Assembly (NCBI GenBank): GCA_036985875.1
Contig: BTQM01000028.1
Coordinates: forward strand, 1-9,796
Source: BTQM01 sp036985875
GTDB lineage: Bacteria > Patescibacteriota > Minisyncoccia > Phycocordibacterales > UBA1539
Reading direction: 5' to 3'
Length of the DNA stretch: 9,796 nucleotides
The notes beneath the pieces are model-generated. The model ran no database searches and was not told where the DNA came from. It saw only the letters and a program-made list of their open reading frames with translations. This document shows, one piece after another, positions 1 through 6,231 of this stretch. Both the position numbers and the translations under genes were made by a program. Within the stretch, counting starts at the first letter, position 1. The number at the start of each line of letters is the position of its first letter.

Positions 1-1114
1 GTATAGAACCAATCATTCTCAAGCTGAAAGATTTCATGAACACGCTTCTTGTGCCAATGGTTGTGGTATTCTGCCACATCGTGAAATCGCTCTGCGGTGA
101 AAGAGATGTGTTTAGAGAAGGTGTTGTTGACGTATTGAAGTCAACCGTCGCAAGCGAAACTGACGCGACCGTGTGCGTGTTTCCCACAATCGGGAATGTT
201 CCTGCAACGGCAGCGCTTGCCTCAACACTCGCAAGTGATACTCCAACTATCTCGCCGGTTGCATCTGTTGCAACAATATCTGACTTAACAGCGATCGTTT
301 TGCTTGTTCCCGCGGGAATGGTCAGAATGCCAACGGTGTTCACGAATGTGATCACTCCGGAAGAAACAGTCGCCGCGTCCGTCAACCTTGTTGCGCCATC
401 AAACAAATATACATTGGTCAATGTCGCGTCAGCTGATACGCCGATCCTGTTCAATGTGATCTTTGTAACGATAACATCTCCCGCCGTAGGGTTGGTCAGT
501 GTGAAGTGTGCCAAGTCGGCGATCGCCTGCCCCATCACAATCGCGGTTGAAGCCGGCGTGTCAGAAGATAATGCTACCGAAAGATCCGTGCCTGTGGCTA
601 CAGGTGTGGTCGGTGCTGCTGCGCCCATTGAATTGAGCTTAGCCCTTGTGGAAGGACCAACGTATCCCGTACCTGCCGATAGTCCGACTGGTGTCAGAAT
701 TTCAGAAGCGTACTTGTCCTGATATTTGATAACCGCTGCTTTGGTCAAAGAACCAAAGTACGTTGTTTCGCTTCCGGATGATCCTACGCCCGAAGCCGCA
801 ACTATAGTTGCCGCGTCAGAGTTAAGAACCATCTGCAGCTGCTTTACATCTTCACCTGTGTCTCCCATTTTGAGATCACTTGTGAAAGTGTAGCCAGCCG
901 GCGCCGGTGCGCCTCCCTGCAATGTTGCAAGCTGTGACTGCAACGATGTAATAGTTGCAAGCAAGCTCGCGATCTGGGCTGTAAGATCTTCAATGGTCGT
1001 CTGCGCTGATGCGGTGGAAAGCAATGCTCCTCCCCCCATCATGAGACCCGTTGTCAAACCTACAAAACCTGCGATCGCTTTTGCAGTTTTTGATTTCTTG
1101 AATTTGTTACTCAT
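1..1114 (-). CDS. Secreted surface protein with peptidoglycan-binding and beta-sandwich domains (C-terminus beyond window)
   Basis: The minus frame is open from ATG at 1114 to the left edge, giving 371 residues with no stop. Residues 1-37 form a signal peptide: a lysine-rich start (KFKKSKTAK), a hydrophobic core, and a likely cleavage site after STASA. Residues 38-68 (IEDLTAQIASLLATITSLQ) are heptad-like and probably form a short coiled coil. Residues 74-162 resemble the PG_binding_1 fold, with the hallmarks KMGDTGEDVKQLQ near 82, YFGSLTKAAVIKYQ, and YVGPSTRAKLN near 151. From about residue 177 a Thr/Val/Ala-rich beta-sandwich domain follows, ending with IPAGTSKTIAVKSDIV near 265-275, and a second similar unit appears to begin near 330. 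The protein is probably exported and attached to the wall or S-layer; the exact role is unknown. No good Shine-Dalgarno site precedes the ATG. A 228-codon plus-strand frame at 36-722 is its antisense shadow. Confidence 0.85.
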   Translation of the reverse strand, partial: MSNKFKKSKTAKAIAGFVGLTTGLMMGGGALLSTASAQTTIEDLTAQIASLLATITSLQSQLATLQGGAPAPAGYTFTSDLKMGDTGEDVKQLQMVLNSDAATIVAASGVGSSGSETTYFGSLTKAAVIKYQDKYASEILTPVGLSAGTGYVGPSTRAKLNSMGAAAPTTPVATGTDLSVALSSDTPASTAIVMGQAIADLAHFTLTNPTAGDVIVTKITLNRIGVSADATLTNVYLFDGATRLTDAATVSSGVITFVNTVGILTIPAGTSKTIAVKSDIVATDATGEIVGVSLASVEASAAVAGTFPIVGNTHTVASVSLATVDFNTSTTPSLNTSLSPQSDFTMWQNTTTIGTRSVFMKSFSLRMIGSI

Positions 1115-1197
1115 AATTTTCTACTGTTAATATAATTTTGCTTCATTTCTTCTTGTCGGCTCAGAGCGTTGAAGAAGAGTGAGACAATATTATTTTT

Positions 1198-1242
1198 GCA
1201 CGAAGTGCGTTAGCTCGACTTTAAACTAACATTGTTTCGTGC
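1198..1242. repeat. Nested inverted repeat upstream of the surface-protein gene
   Basis: The outer arms are perfect over 7 bp: gcacgaa at 1198-1204 and ttcgtgc at 1236-1242. An inner pair, gttag at 1209-1213 and ctaac at 1226-1230, is separated by a 12-nt loop. The two stems are joined by a 4/5-nt internal loop. The element lies about 84 bp before the start codon of the minus-strand surface gene. It could be an operator or a folded 5' leader; there is no U-tract to make it a terminator. Its function is unknown. Confidence 0.45.
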
Positions 1243-1554
1243 GATTAATTACTATTCCGCAGTAATATAATTTTACCGCGGGCTAGTTGATAATTTTGAT
1301 GTTTCATCTTTGCCGTTTACCATTCAACCACAAAGAAAAACATCGATCGTATATAATGCCGGAGTTTCCTTATTCTGTTTTCAATGATCCGTTTCGTTTC
1401 TTTCGATCTTGCAAATCTTTCTCACTTTCGTTCTTTCGGAACATCCAACAATCGATCAAACTACACAAAACACATAGCCGTACGCGGAACGCCCGCATAC
1501 AACTAACCTGTATCAATTATAGTAATTTACGAAAAAACCTGCAAGTAAAGTGTG

Positions 1555-1594
1555 GATAACTCCAGTGCTCTATTAGTAGGGCACTGGAGTTATC
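1555..1594. repeat. Perfect 14-bp inverted repeat
   Basis: Arms gataactccagtgc (1555-1568) and gcactggagttatc (1581-1594) are perfectly complementary. The stem can be extended by a G-U and a C-G pair, leaving an 8-nt loop (tattagta). Neither flank carries a T-run, so it is not a classical intrinsic terminator in either direction. It may be a U-less terminator, an mRNA-stabilising hairpin or a dispersed palindrome. Confidence 0.6.
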
Positions 1595-1639
1595 GCCTCA
1601 TGCATGCTACACCAGATGGACGAAAAGTCAAAGGACAAG

Positions 1640-1739
1640 GCTTGTAACTTGTAGCTTGAAACGTATAAAGCAACAAATCCTGCCATGGGCAGGATTTGCA
1701 ATTTGCGAGTTATAAGTATATAGGTTTCACGTTACGAGC
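1640..1739. repeat. 100-bp imperfect palindrome with a perfect hairpin tip, at the 3' end of the wHTH gene
   Basis: The tip is a perfect 11-bp hairpin: caaatcctgcc (1674-1684), loop atg, ggcaggatttg (1688-1698). Further out, tgaaacgtata (1657-1667) matches the reverse complement of 1719-1729 at 10 of 11 positions, and gcttgtaac (1640-1648) matches that of 1731-1739 at 8 of 9. The outer right arm overlaps the stop codon of the minus-strand gene at 1732. Read leftwards the tip hairpin is followed by TTGCTTTATA, so it could act as a weak terminator for that gene. The left-arm sequence recurs at 3216-3246, on the other side of the same gene. Confidence 0.55.
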
Positions 1740-2964
1740 GGAGCGAGTAAGTGCTCCACCTTCTCTCCCCTTTTTTGCCCAAAATACGTGCCGCCACCAA
1801 CGCAAGGAGCTCTCTTTGTATCGTTTTCTCACTGCAGCCGGAAATTGATCCTGAAATGTCCTTTATGGTAAGGTCCTTGCTTTTACTCTTTTTAAAAAGT
1901 TTCAATATCATATCCCTTCTGTTTGACTTGATGTCTTTCGGCGCTAGGACTCCGTCGCCGGAGCCATGAACTTTTTTACTGCTTCGCGCATCAAACGCAC
2001 CTGTCTGCGCGCGACGCACAGGCAAGTTTCCGTGGCGTCTCGTGTCTGCAAAGGATGTGTCACGATGTGGTTTCTGCCTTTTATTATACATACCGTCAGT
2101 GCTCTTTTTTTCTCCGACACCCCTGACCTGTCCTCCTTCAGTCGCGTCCGAAGCAGGAGGAGTAAAGCGAGTGTGCCCCGCGACCCGCTGCGCAAAACCT
2201 GGCTTAAGAAACTCGTGACGAAGTCCCGATCCGCCGGAGACCTGCCCGTGCGTATCTGCACGCAAATGGGTGGGTGGATGCGACTCTTCGGAGTATTCAT
2301 CCTCTCCAAGCTCAAAAAAGTCGTGCGGCAAAACGATCGCCCCAGCTTCATTCTCCACCTCGCGATGCGATTCAATAAGGACGCGGAGCGCCAGATATTC
2401 TTTCCCTAAAATAGAAAAATTCATTTCCGAGATAAGTTTTGCAGTTACGGCAACTTCAAGAAGTGCAGTAATTTCCGCCACCGCCAAAGAAAGTTTTCCG
2501 AACGTGCCTTCCGGTACGGAAGAATAATTTGGGGCGTAGAAAACGGAAGCGTCTCCCAACAAAGCGAGGGCGATTTTTCTAAGTCGCCATTTAAGGGGTT
2601 CGTCATCTGGAAAAAGACTCGAAACAAGATAAAGAGCGGTGGTAAGTTTTTCCACCTTTTTAATTAAAAAGACATTCGTGTTGCGGTTATCTAAAGAACC
2701 TTGTGGATCATTTGCTTCCACGACGCAGGATGCCGATTCGGCAGACCTCATATCGTTGCCGCCCACATGTCTTTGTGAAGATGTAGTATTCATGCCGCCC
2801 CGGCGACTTTGTCCTTTATCCTTAAGCTCCGCCTCGGATAAGCTCTTTGGCGAGGCGCCAGATGACCCATTTGACGCCGCTTGGTGCGCGTTTCGCAGAT
2901 TGCGTGGCGCATGACGATAATTTTTCTTTGTCTTATAAAAACGAGTGTCTTTTTGATATGACAT
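1732..2964 (-). CDS. Orphan protein with C-terminal winged helix-turn-helix domain
   Basis: This 410-aa protein belongs to no family I can name. Residues 1-30 are basic and Tyr/Arg/Lys-rich. Residues 31-94 are Ser/Gly-rich and probably disordered. Residues 95-222 form a predicted helical domain (VFLIKKVEKLTTALYLVSSL, then FPDDEPLKWRLRKIALALL) ending in an acidic patch, ELGEDEYSEE. Residues 223-345 are another long, polar, probably disordered linker. Residues 348-410 look like a winged helix: NRRDMILKLFKKSKSKDLTIKDIS, then GCSEKTIQRELLALVAARIL as the recognition-helix region, then GKKGERRWSTYSL as the wing. The likely role is DNA binding or transcription regulation, by inference from the wHTH alone. 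The start is ATG 2964, supported by AAGGA seven bases upstream and a good promoter at 3050-3078. It is transcribed divergently from ftsK. Both long linkers also give open frames on other strands, which are shadows. Confidence 0.75.
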   Translation of the reverse strand: MSYQKDTRFYKTKKNYRHAPRNLRNAHQAASNGSSGASPKSLSEAELKDKGQSRRGGMNTTSSQRHVGGNDMRSAESASCVVEANDPQGSLDNRNTNVFLIKKVEKLTTALYLVSSLFPDDEPLKWRLRKIALALLGDASVFYAPNYSSVPEGTFGKLSLAVAEITALLEVAVTAKLISEMNFSILGKEYLALRVLIESHREVENEAGAIVLPHDFFELGEDEYSEESHPPTHLRADTHGQVSGGSGLRHEFLKPGFAQRVAGHTRFTPPASDATEGGQVRGVGEKKSTDGMYNKRQKPHRDTSFADTRRHGNLPVRRAQTGAFDARSSKKVHGSGDGVLAPKDIKSNRRDMILKLFKKSKSKDLTIKDISGSISGCSEKTIQRELLALVAARILGKKGERRWSTYSLRS

Positions 2965-2971
2965 AGTGGTG

Positions 2972-2976
2972 TCCTT
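2972..2976 (-). promoter_or_regulatory. Shine-Dalgarno site of the wHTH gene
   Basis: On the minus strand AAGGA lies seven bases before ATG 2964. It is the only clear, well-spaced ribosome binding site I see in the window, so it both fixes this start and makes the gene stand out from its neighbours. Confidence 0.65.
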
Positions 2977-3049
2977 GAGTTTATTTCTAAAAAAATATCG
3001 ATCGAGAAAAAATTATCCTTTTGGACATTTCTTAAATAAAAGCGTGTCC

Positions 3050-3078
3050 ATTATATAAAAGCTGCCGCAAACTTACAA
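3050..3078 (-). promoter_or_regulatory. Sigma70-type promoter for the wHTH gene
   Basis: On the minus strand TTGTAA (3078-3073) is followed after 17 bases by a consensus TATAAT (3055-3050). Transcription would begin near 3043, giving a leader of about 80 nt before ATG 2964. The -10 box is perfect and the -35 box matches four of six consensus bases. Confidence 0.6.
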
Positions 3079-3117
3079 CCCATATGGGCAAGAAAAAAAC
3101 GACAGGAGACAAAAACA

Positions 3118-3203
3118 TGGGGGAGTCAACCCCCACACCCTTCGGCTTGTTGCGCTTTGCGCGTTCTGGCAAAGTCAGAACAACAAGCCGAAAGGTGTGG
3201 GGG
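3118..3203. repeat. Large branched palindrome: 23-bp stem enclosing two hairpins
   Basis: The arms 3130-3152 and 3181-3203 pair over 23 bp with one mismatch (C3140 against A3193). Between them sit two further palindromes that abut exactly: gcgc-ttt-gcgc (3152-3162) and gttctg-gcaaagt-cagaac (3163-3181). Together they give a cloverleaf-like three-way junction. A competing hairpin, tggggg at 3118-3123 with ccccca at 3130-3135, could form at the left foot. There is no U-tract directly after the stem on either strand. Candidates are a REP-like dispersed element, a structured RNA or a cruciform; no coding potential is seen. Confidence 0.6.
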
Positions 3204-3215
3204 TCAATCCCGCCA

Positions 3216-3250
3216 GCTTGTAACTCGTAGCTCGTAATGTATAAGTTACA
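3216..3250. repeat. Copy of the 1640-1670 sequence just upstream of the ftsK promoter
   Basis: The 31 bases at 3216-3246 match 1640-1670 at 25 positions, beginning with the shared gcttgtaact. Within this copy tgtaact (3219-3225) and agttaca (3244-3250) form a 7-bp inverted repeat. The two copies lie in the same orientation on either side of the wHTH gene. This may be a dispersed intergenic repeat or a shared protein-binding site. Confidence 0.45.
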
Positions 3251-3274
3251 GGTTATGGGCTACACGGTCTTATG

Positions 3275-3283
3275 TGGTATCAT
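3275..3283 (+). promoter_or_regulatory. Extended -10 promoter of ftsK
   Basis: TGG directly followed by TATCAT (3278-3283) is an extended -10 element, five of six bases matching TATAAT. No good -35 box is visible, which is usual for extended -10 promoters. Transcription would begin near 3290, only about eight bases before ATG 3298. The upstream GTG at 3274 would lie outside the transcript, which argues for the ATG start. Confidence 0.45.
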
Positions 3284-3297
3284 GCGTGTACGCCACC

Positions 3298-5541
3298 ATG
3301 GCAAAAGCAAACCGCACAAAAAAAAATCAAAAAAGATTCTTCAATGTAATGAGTGAACTGAAAGAAGAAACGCGACATTGGGTGCTGTCCATTCTCTTTT
3401 TCGTTTTAGCAATCTTCTTTGTCCTAGCGTCATTTGACAAAGCGGGGTTCGTTGGAAGAGGACTGTTTGGATGGTTTGATGGCTTGTTCGGGGTAGGATA
3501 TGTTACCCTACCACTATTGTTTCTCTTGCTTGGAGTATCGTTTTTTAAAAATATCAAACCGCATTTTGCGATACCGAGGACGGCAGGAGCAGTTCTGTTT
3601 CTTTTATCCGGATTGGGGGCGATCGATCTTTTGGCGGGACAAGGCTCGGGTGGAATTGTGGGGAGGGTGGTGTCAAAACCATTGACCCTCCTTTTTGATT
3701 TTTGGATAAGCTTGATATTTTTGGTCGCTGTCTTTTTCATCTCGCTGGCAATAATTTTTGACACGAAGCCAACATTTAAGTCATTCTCTTTTTGGAAAAA
3801 CAAGGAAGGAGAAGATTCGCCGGCTGACAGAGAAGAAGAGTTTGAGGAAGAAGAGGAGGAAGAAGAAGATAACGGCACTGTCCCCGCCACCGAGAAAACA
3901 GAAGAAGAGAAAGAAGAATCGCCGGCTGACGAAGGAAAGAAAAAAGGGGGCATTGGAAAAATGAAGGAGGCGCTGCGCGTGTCCGCCGTCTGGCGAAGAG
4001 AGGGTAAAGGCGAGAAAGCGGGAAACATATCCATAGACGACGTGGATGAAGAGTATTCTACTCCGCCTCTCTCACTCCTCGGGGAAGACAGGGGCAAACC
4101 CTCCGTGGGAAACATAAAAGCCAATGCAAATATCATAAAAAGGACCCTCCAAAACTTCGGCATACAGGTTGAAATGGATGAGGTTTCAATAGGTCCGTCG
4201 GTCACCCGCTACGCACTCAAACCCGCGGAGGGGGTAAAGCTCTCACGGATCGTGGGATTGCAAAACGATCTTTCTTTGGCTCTAGCGGCTCATCCCATAA
4301 GAATAGAAGCTCCTATTCCCGGCAAATCACTCGTGGGTATTGAGCTGCCAAACAGCACGAAAACAACGGTGGGACTAGGAACCCTTCTTGCGTCAGAAGA
4401 GTATCGGAAGTCGCTGAAGCCTCTGGTCTTCGCTCTTGGGAAAAGCATTTCCGGCAAGGTGTATTTCGGTTATCTCACAAAAATGCCACACCTCCTTATC
4501 GCGGGCGCAACAGGATCAGGAAAATCGGTCACCATCCATGCCATCATCACTTCTCTGCTTTTCAGGAACTCGCCGGCACACTTGAGATTTATTATGATAG
4601 ACCCCAAAAGGGTTGAGCTCACTCTCTATAAAAATATTCCCCACCTCCTTACGCCCGTTATCACGGATCCAAAAAAGGCGATACTGTCCCTCAAGTGGGC
4701 GGCAAAAGAGATGGACAGAAGATACGATATTCTGGAGACAGAGTCAGTGCGAGACATCGCCTCATACCACAAAAACATATATGCTCCGGCGCAGGCGGGC
4801 GTGCGGAAAGAAAAAGCAGGTGGATCCGAATCCAACGAAGAGGATTCGTCCGCCTCGGTCCCCGAGAAAATGCCATACATCGTCATTGTCATTGACGAAC
4901 TCGCGGACATCATGAGCCTCTATCCCCGCGAACTTGAATCAGCGATCGTGCGACTCGCGCAAATGAGCCGCGCAGTGGGTATCCACCTCGTTATTTCAAC
5001 GCAACGTCCGTCCGTAAACATCATCACGGGGCTTATCAAGGCGAATATTCCGACAAGAATAGCACTTCAGGTCGTCTCTCAAATAGACTCCCGAACAATA
5101 CTTGATTCGGGCGGAGCGGAGAAGCTCCTCGGAGCAGGAGACATGCTCTACCTTTCGGGCGAAATGTCAAAACCGGTGAGATTGCAGTCAGCATTCATGT
5201 CCGAGGGGGAGGTAAAGAAAGTGGTCAAATTTCTGGTCAGCGAATACGGCGACAGTATACCCAACGAGATAGTGCTTACAGATGCAAAAGGAAAGGACGT
5301 GCTGTTTGAGGCGACGCTTGAAGAGGATGATAACGATGATGAACTATATGAAGAGGCGCGAGAGATCGTGATCCACGCCGGGAAAGCGTCCTCTTCGTAC
5401 CTCCAAAGAAAACTACGGGTGGGATACGCGCGCGCCGCGCGACTGCTTGATATGCTTGAAGAACGCGGAGTGGTGGGGCCTGCGGAGGGAGCAAAGCCGA
5501 GAGAAGTGCTGGAAGAGAAGCCAGGGGGAAAGGAGAGTTAA
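3298..5541 (+). CDS. ftsK: DNA translocase FtsK
   Basis: FtsK pumps chromosomal DNA at the septum during division. The start ATG 3298 gives 747 aa; an in-frame GTG at 3274 lies upstream of the predicted transcription start. Four membrane segments lie at about 28-46, 66-83, 97-113 and 133-154. They are followed by a low-complexity linker with an acidic run near 179-191 (EEEFEEEEEEEED) and a basic stretch near 213-240. The alpha/beta motor starts near 275 (NIIKRTLQNFGIQVEM). Walker A is GATGSGKS at 403-410 and Walker B is IVIVIDELAD, with D533 and E534. STQRPSVNIITGLIKANIPT is the usual FtsK signature after Walker B. The C-terminal gamma winged helix is at about 682-730 (ASSSYLQRKLRVGYARAARL), the part that reads KOPS-type sites in other bacteria. 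There is no Shine-Dalgarno site. The next gene follows after 103 bp on the same strand. Confidence 0.96.
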   Translation: MAKANRTKKNQKRFFNVMSELKEETRHWVLSILFFVLAIFFVLASFDKAGFVGRGLFGWFDGLFGVGYVTLPLLFLLLGVSFFKNIKPHFAIPRTAGAVLFLLSGLGAIDLLAGQGSGGIVGRVVSKPLTLLFDFWISLIFLVAVFFISLAIIFDTKPTFKSFSFWKNKEGEDSPADREEEFEEEEEEEEDNGTVPATEKTEEEKEESPADEGKKKGGIGKMKEALRVSAVWRREGKGEKAGNISIDDVDEEYSTPPLSLLGEDRGKPSVGNIKANANIIKRTLQNFGIQVEMDEVSIGPSVTRYALKPAEGVKLSRIVGLQNDLSLALAAHPIRIEAPIPGKSLVGIELPNSTKTTVGLGTLLASEEYRKSLKPLVFALGKSISGKVYFGYLTKMPHLLIAGATGSGKSVTIHAIITSLLFRNSPAHLRFIMIDPKRVELTLYKNIPHLLTPVITDPKKAILSLKWAAKEMDRRYDILETESVRDIASYHKNIYAPAQAGVRKEKAGGSESNEEDSSASVPEKMPYIVIVIDELADIMSLYPRELESAIVRLAQMSRAVGIHLVISTQRPSVNIITGLIKANIPTRIALQVVSQIDSRTILDSGGAEKLLGAGDMLYLSGEMSKPVRLQSAFMSEGEVKKVVKFLVSEYGDSIPNEIVLTDAKGKDVLFEATLEEDDNDDELYEEAREIVIHAGKASSSYLQRKLRVGYARAARLLDMLEERGVVGPAEGAKPREVLEEKPGGKES

Positions 5542-5556
5542 GCCCTAAATAATTAT

Positions 5557-5621
5557 GAATTTTGAATTTCTTAATGTTTGAATCATTAAGTCATTCGGAT
5601 TTCAATCGAAATTCAAAATTC
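5557..5621. repeat. AT-rich nested inverted repeat between ftsK and the Ig-like gene
   Basis: The outer arms are perfect over 14 bp: gaattttgaatttc (5557-5570) and gaaattcaaaattc (5608-5621). Inside, cttaatg (5570-5576) and cattaag (5584-5590) form a 7-bp hairpin with loop tttgaat. Related gaatttt/aaaattc words recur before efp (7313-7328 and around 7366-7387) and in the ssb-rpsR spacer, so this looks like one member of a dispersed family. Confidence 0.6.
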
Positions 5622-5644
5622 TTACTTCAAAACTAAGTGCCATC

Positions 5645-6031
5645 ATGCCAAAAGCCAAACTGTTTTTAAAGATATTTCTTCTGGTCCTCGTGGTGGCCAC
5701 GATCGGCGGCTACTCCTATTATCGTGTCAAAGATTTTGTGATAGGACCCTCCATAACGATATCTTCTCCGCAGGCGGGTGCAACGCTTAGTTACTCTCTG
5801 GTAGAGGTTTCAGGGACGGCAAAAAACATATCGTACTTGAGCCTGGACGGCAGGCAAATATTTACCGATGAGGAAGGGGTCTTCAGAGAAAAATTGCTCC
5901 TCTACCCCGGGTATAATATAATAAGTATGCGCGCAAGCGATCGGTTCGAGAGAGAAACGGAAGAAATAATAGAAGTGGTCTACAAAGAAAATCGCGTCGA
6001 CAATGAGAATGAGGAAGAATTATCAAATTAA
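5645..6031 (+). CDS. Membrane-anchored protein with a single Ig-like domain
   Basis: A 128-aa protein with one N-terminal hydrophobic segment at about 6-25 (LFLKIFLLVLVVATIGG) after a short basic start, so the rest is probably outside the membrane. Residues 35-113 look like a small beta-sandwich of the bacterial Ig-like or glucodextranase-C type: PSITISSPQAGATL, then VEVSGTAKNISYLSLDGRQI, then EEGVFREKLLLYPGYNII and ASDRFERETEEIIEVVY. The tail, from about 114, is acidic (ENEEELSN). It lies 103 bp behind ftsK and 200 bp before recA on the same strand. No catalytic motif is visible; a role in envelope assembly or division is a guess from its position. No Shine-Dalgarno site precedes ATG 5645. 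Confidence 0.8.
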   Translation: MPKAKLFLKIFLLVLVVATIGGYSYYRVKDFVIGPSITISSPQAGATLSYSLVEVSGTAKNISYLSLDGRQIFTDEEGVFREKLLLYPGYNIISMRASDRFERETEEIIEVVYKENRVDNENEEELSN

Positions 6032-6065
6032 ATAACAAGCAAAGTAAATATATTTTATTATAACG

Positions 6066-6121
6066 GTGAGATCCTGCGAGGCAGGAATTCCGCGAAGCGG
6101 AATTATTTCACGGGGCGGTGA
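6066..6121. repeat. Tandem GC-rich hairpins upstream of recA
   Basis: Two perfect hairpins stand directly beside each other: tcctgc-gag-gcagga (6072-6086) and aattccgc-gaa-gcggaatt (6086-6104), sharing base 6086. They are enclosed by gtga (6066-6069) and tcac (6108-6111), and tcac can instead pair with gtga at 6118-6121. The trinucleotide loops GAG and GAA and the closed three-way design resemble the branched palindrome at 3118-3203. Confidence 0.55.
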
Positions 6122-6124
6122 TTT

Positions 6125-6187
6125 TATAATTGGCAGCGAGGCAACAGTGGGAGCTTGCTCACACATGCGCCGAGCGAACCAATTATA
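6125..6187. repeat. Inverted repeat with internal hairpin in the recA leader region
   Basis: The outer arms tataattgg (6125-6133) and ccaattata (6179-6187) are perfect over 9 bp. Inside, a GC-rich stretch includes a gagc-tt-gctc hairpin that extends to 8 bp with one mismatch. The AT-rich bases just after it (6184-6203) are the likeliest -10 region for recA, but no clear -35 box is seen. It may be a folded leader or a regulatory site. Confidence 0.4.
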
Positions 6188-6231
6188 TTGTATTAGTTAT
6201 ATACAGTCGTTTTGCTTCTTAAAAATCAATC

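Larger units (their letters stand above)
1115..1731. other. Gene-free spacer of about 617 bp between two minus-strand genes
   Basis: No convincing gene is visible here. The only longer frame (1287-1559, plus) has no family resemblance or ribosome binding site. The stretch holds three separate inverted repeats (1198-1242, 1555-1594, 1640-1739), listed individually. The rest is AT-rich and unstructured by eye. The promoter of the surface-protein gene must lie in its left part. AT-rich candidates exist (a TATATT at 1129-1134 read on the minus strand), but none has a convincing -35 box. Confidence 0.6.
2965..3297. other. Divergent spacer between the wHTH gene and ftsK
   Basis: About 333 bp without a gene. 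From left to right it holds the Shine-Dalgarno site and AT-rich leader of the minus-strand wHTH gene, its promoter at 3050-3078, a large branched palindrome (3118-3203), a short direct-repeat copy with its own inverted arms (3216-3250), and the ftsK promoter (3275-3283). The wHTH leader also contains a small hairpin option, ggaca at 3022-3026 with tgtcc at 3045-3049. Confidence 0.6.

Noticed and set aside
36..722. 228-codon plus-strand frame
   Set aside because: It is antisense to the secreted surface protein, whose minus frame has a signal peptide and a recognisable PG-binding domain.
1287..1559. 90-codon plus-strand frame in the gene-free spacer
   Set aside because: No ribosome binding site, no family resemblance, odd composition, and it ends inside an inverted repeat.
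1944..2409. Overlapping frames of 143-147 codons on both strands
   Set aside because: They lie over the long linker of the wHTH protein and look like shadows of its composition.
1640..3246. Possible composite transposon, because the wHTH gene is bracketed by repeat copies
   Set aside because: The copies are only about 31 bp and imperfect, no transposase is encoded, and no target duplication is visible.
3274..3297. GTG start for FtsK at 3274
   Set aside because: It lies inside the extended -10 element, upstream of the predicted transcription start; ATG 3298 gives a normal basic N-terminus.
3327..4205. 292-codon minus-strand frame
   Set aside because: Antisense to the FtsK membrane domain and acidic linker; the poly-Ser run is the complement of the Glu codons.
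6066..6187. Possible tRNA because of the cloverleaf-like hairpins before recA
   Set aside because: No T-arm consensus, no 7-bp acceptor stem or anticodon arrangement on either strand.
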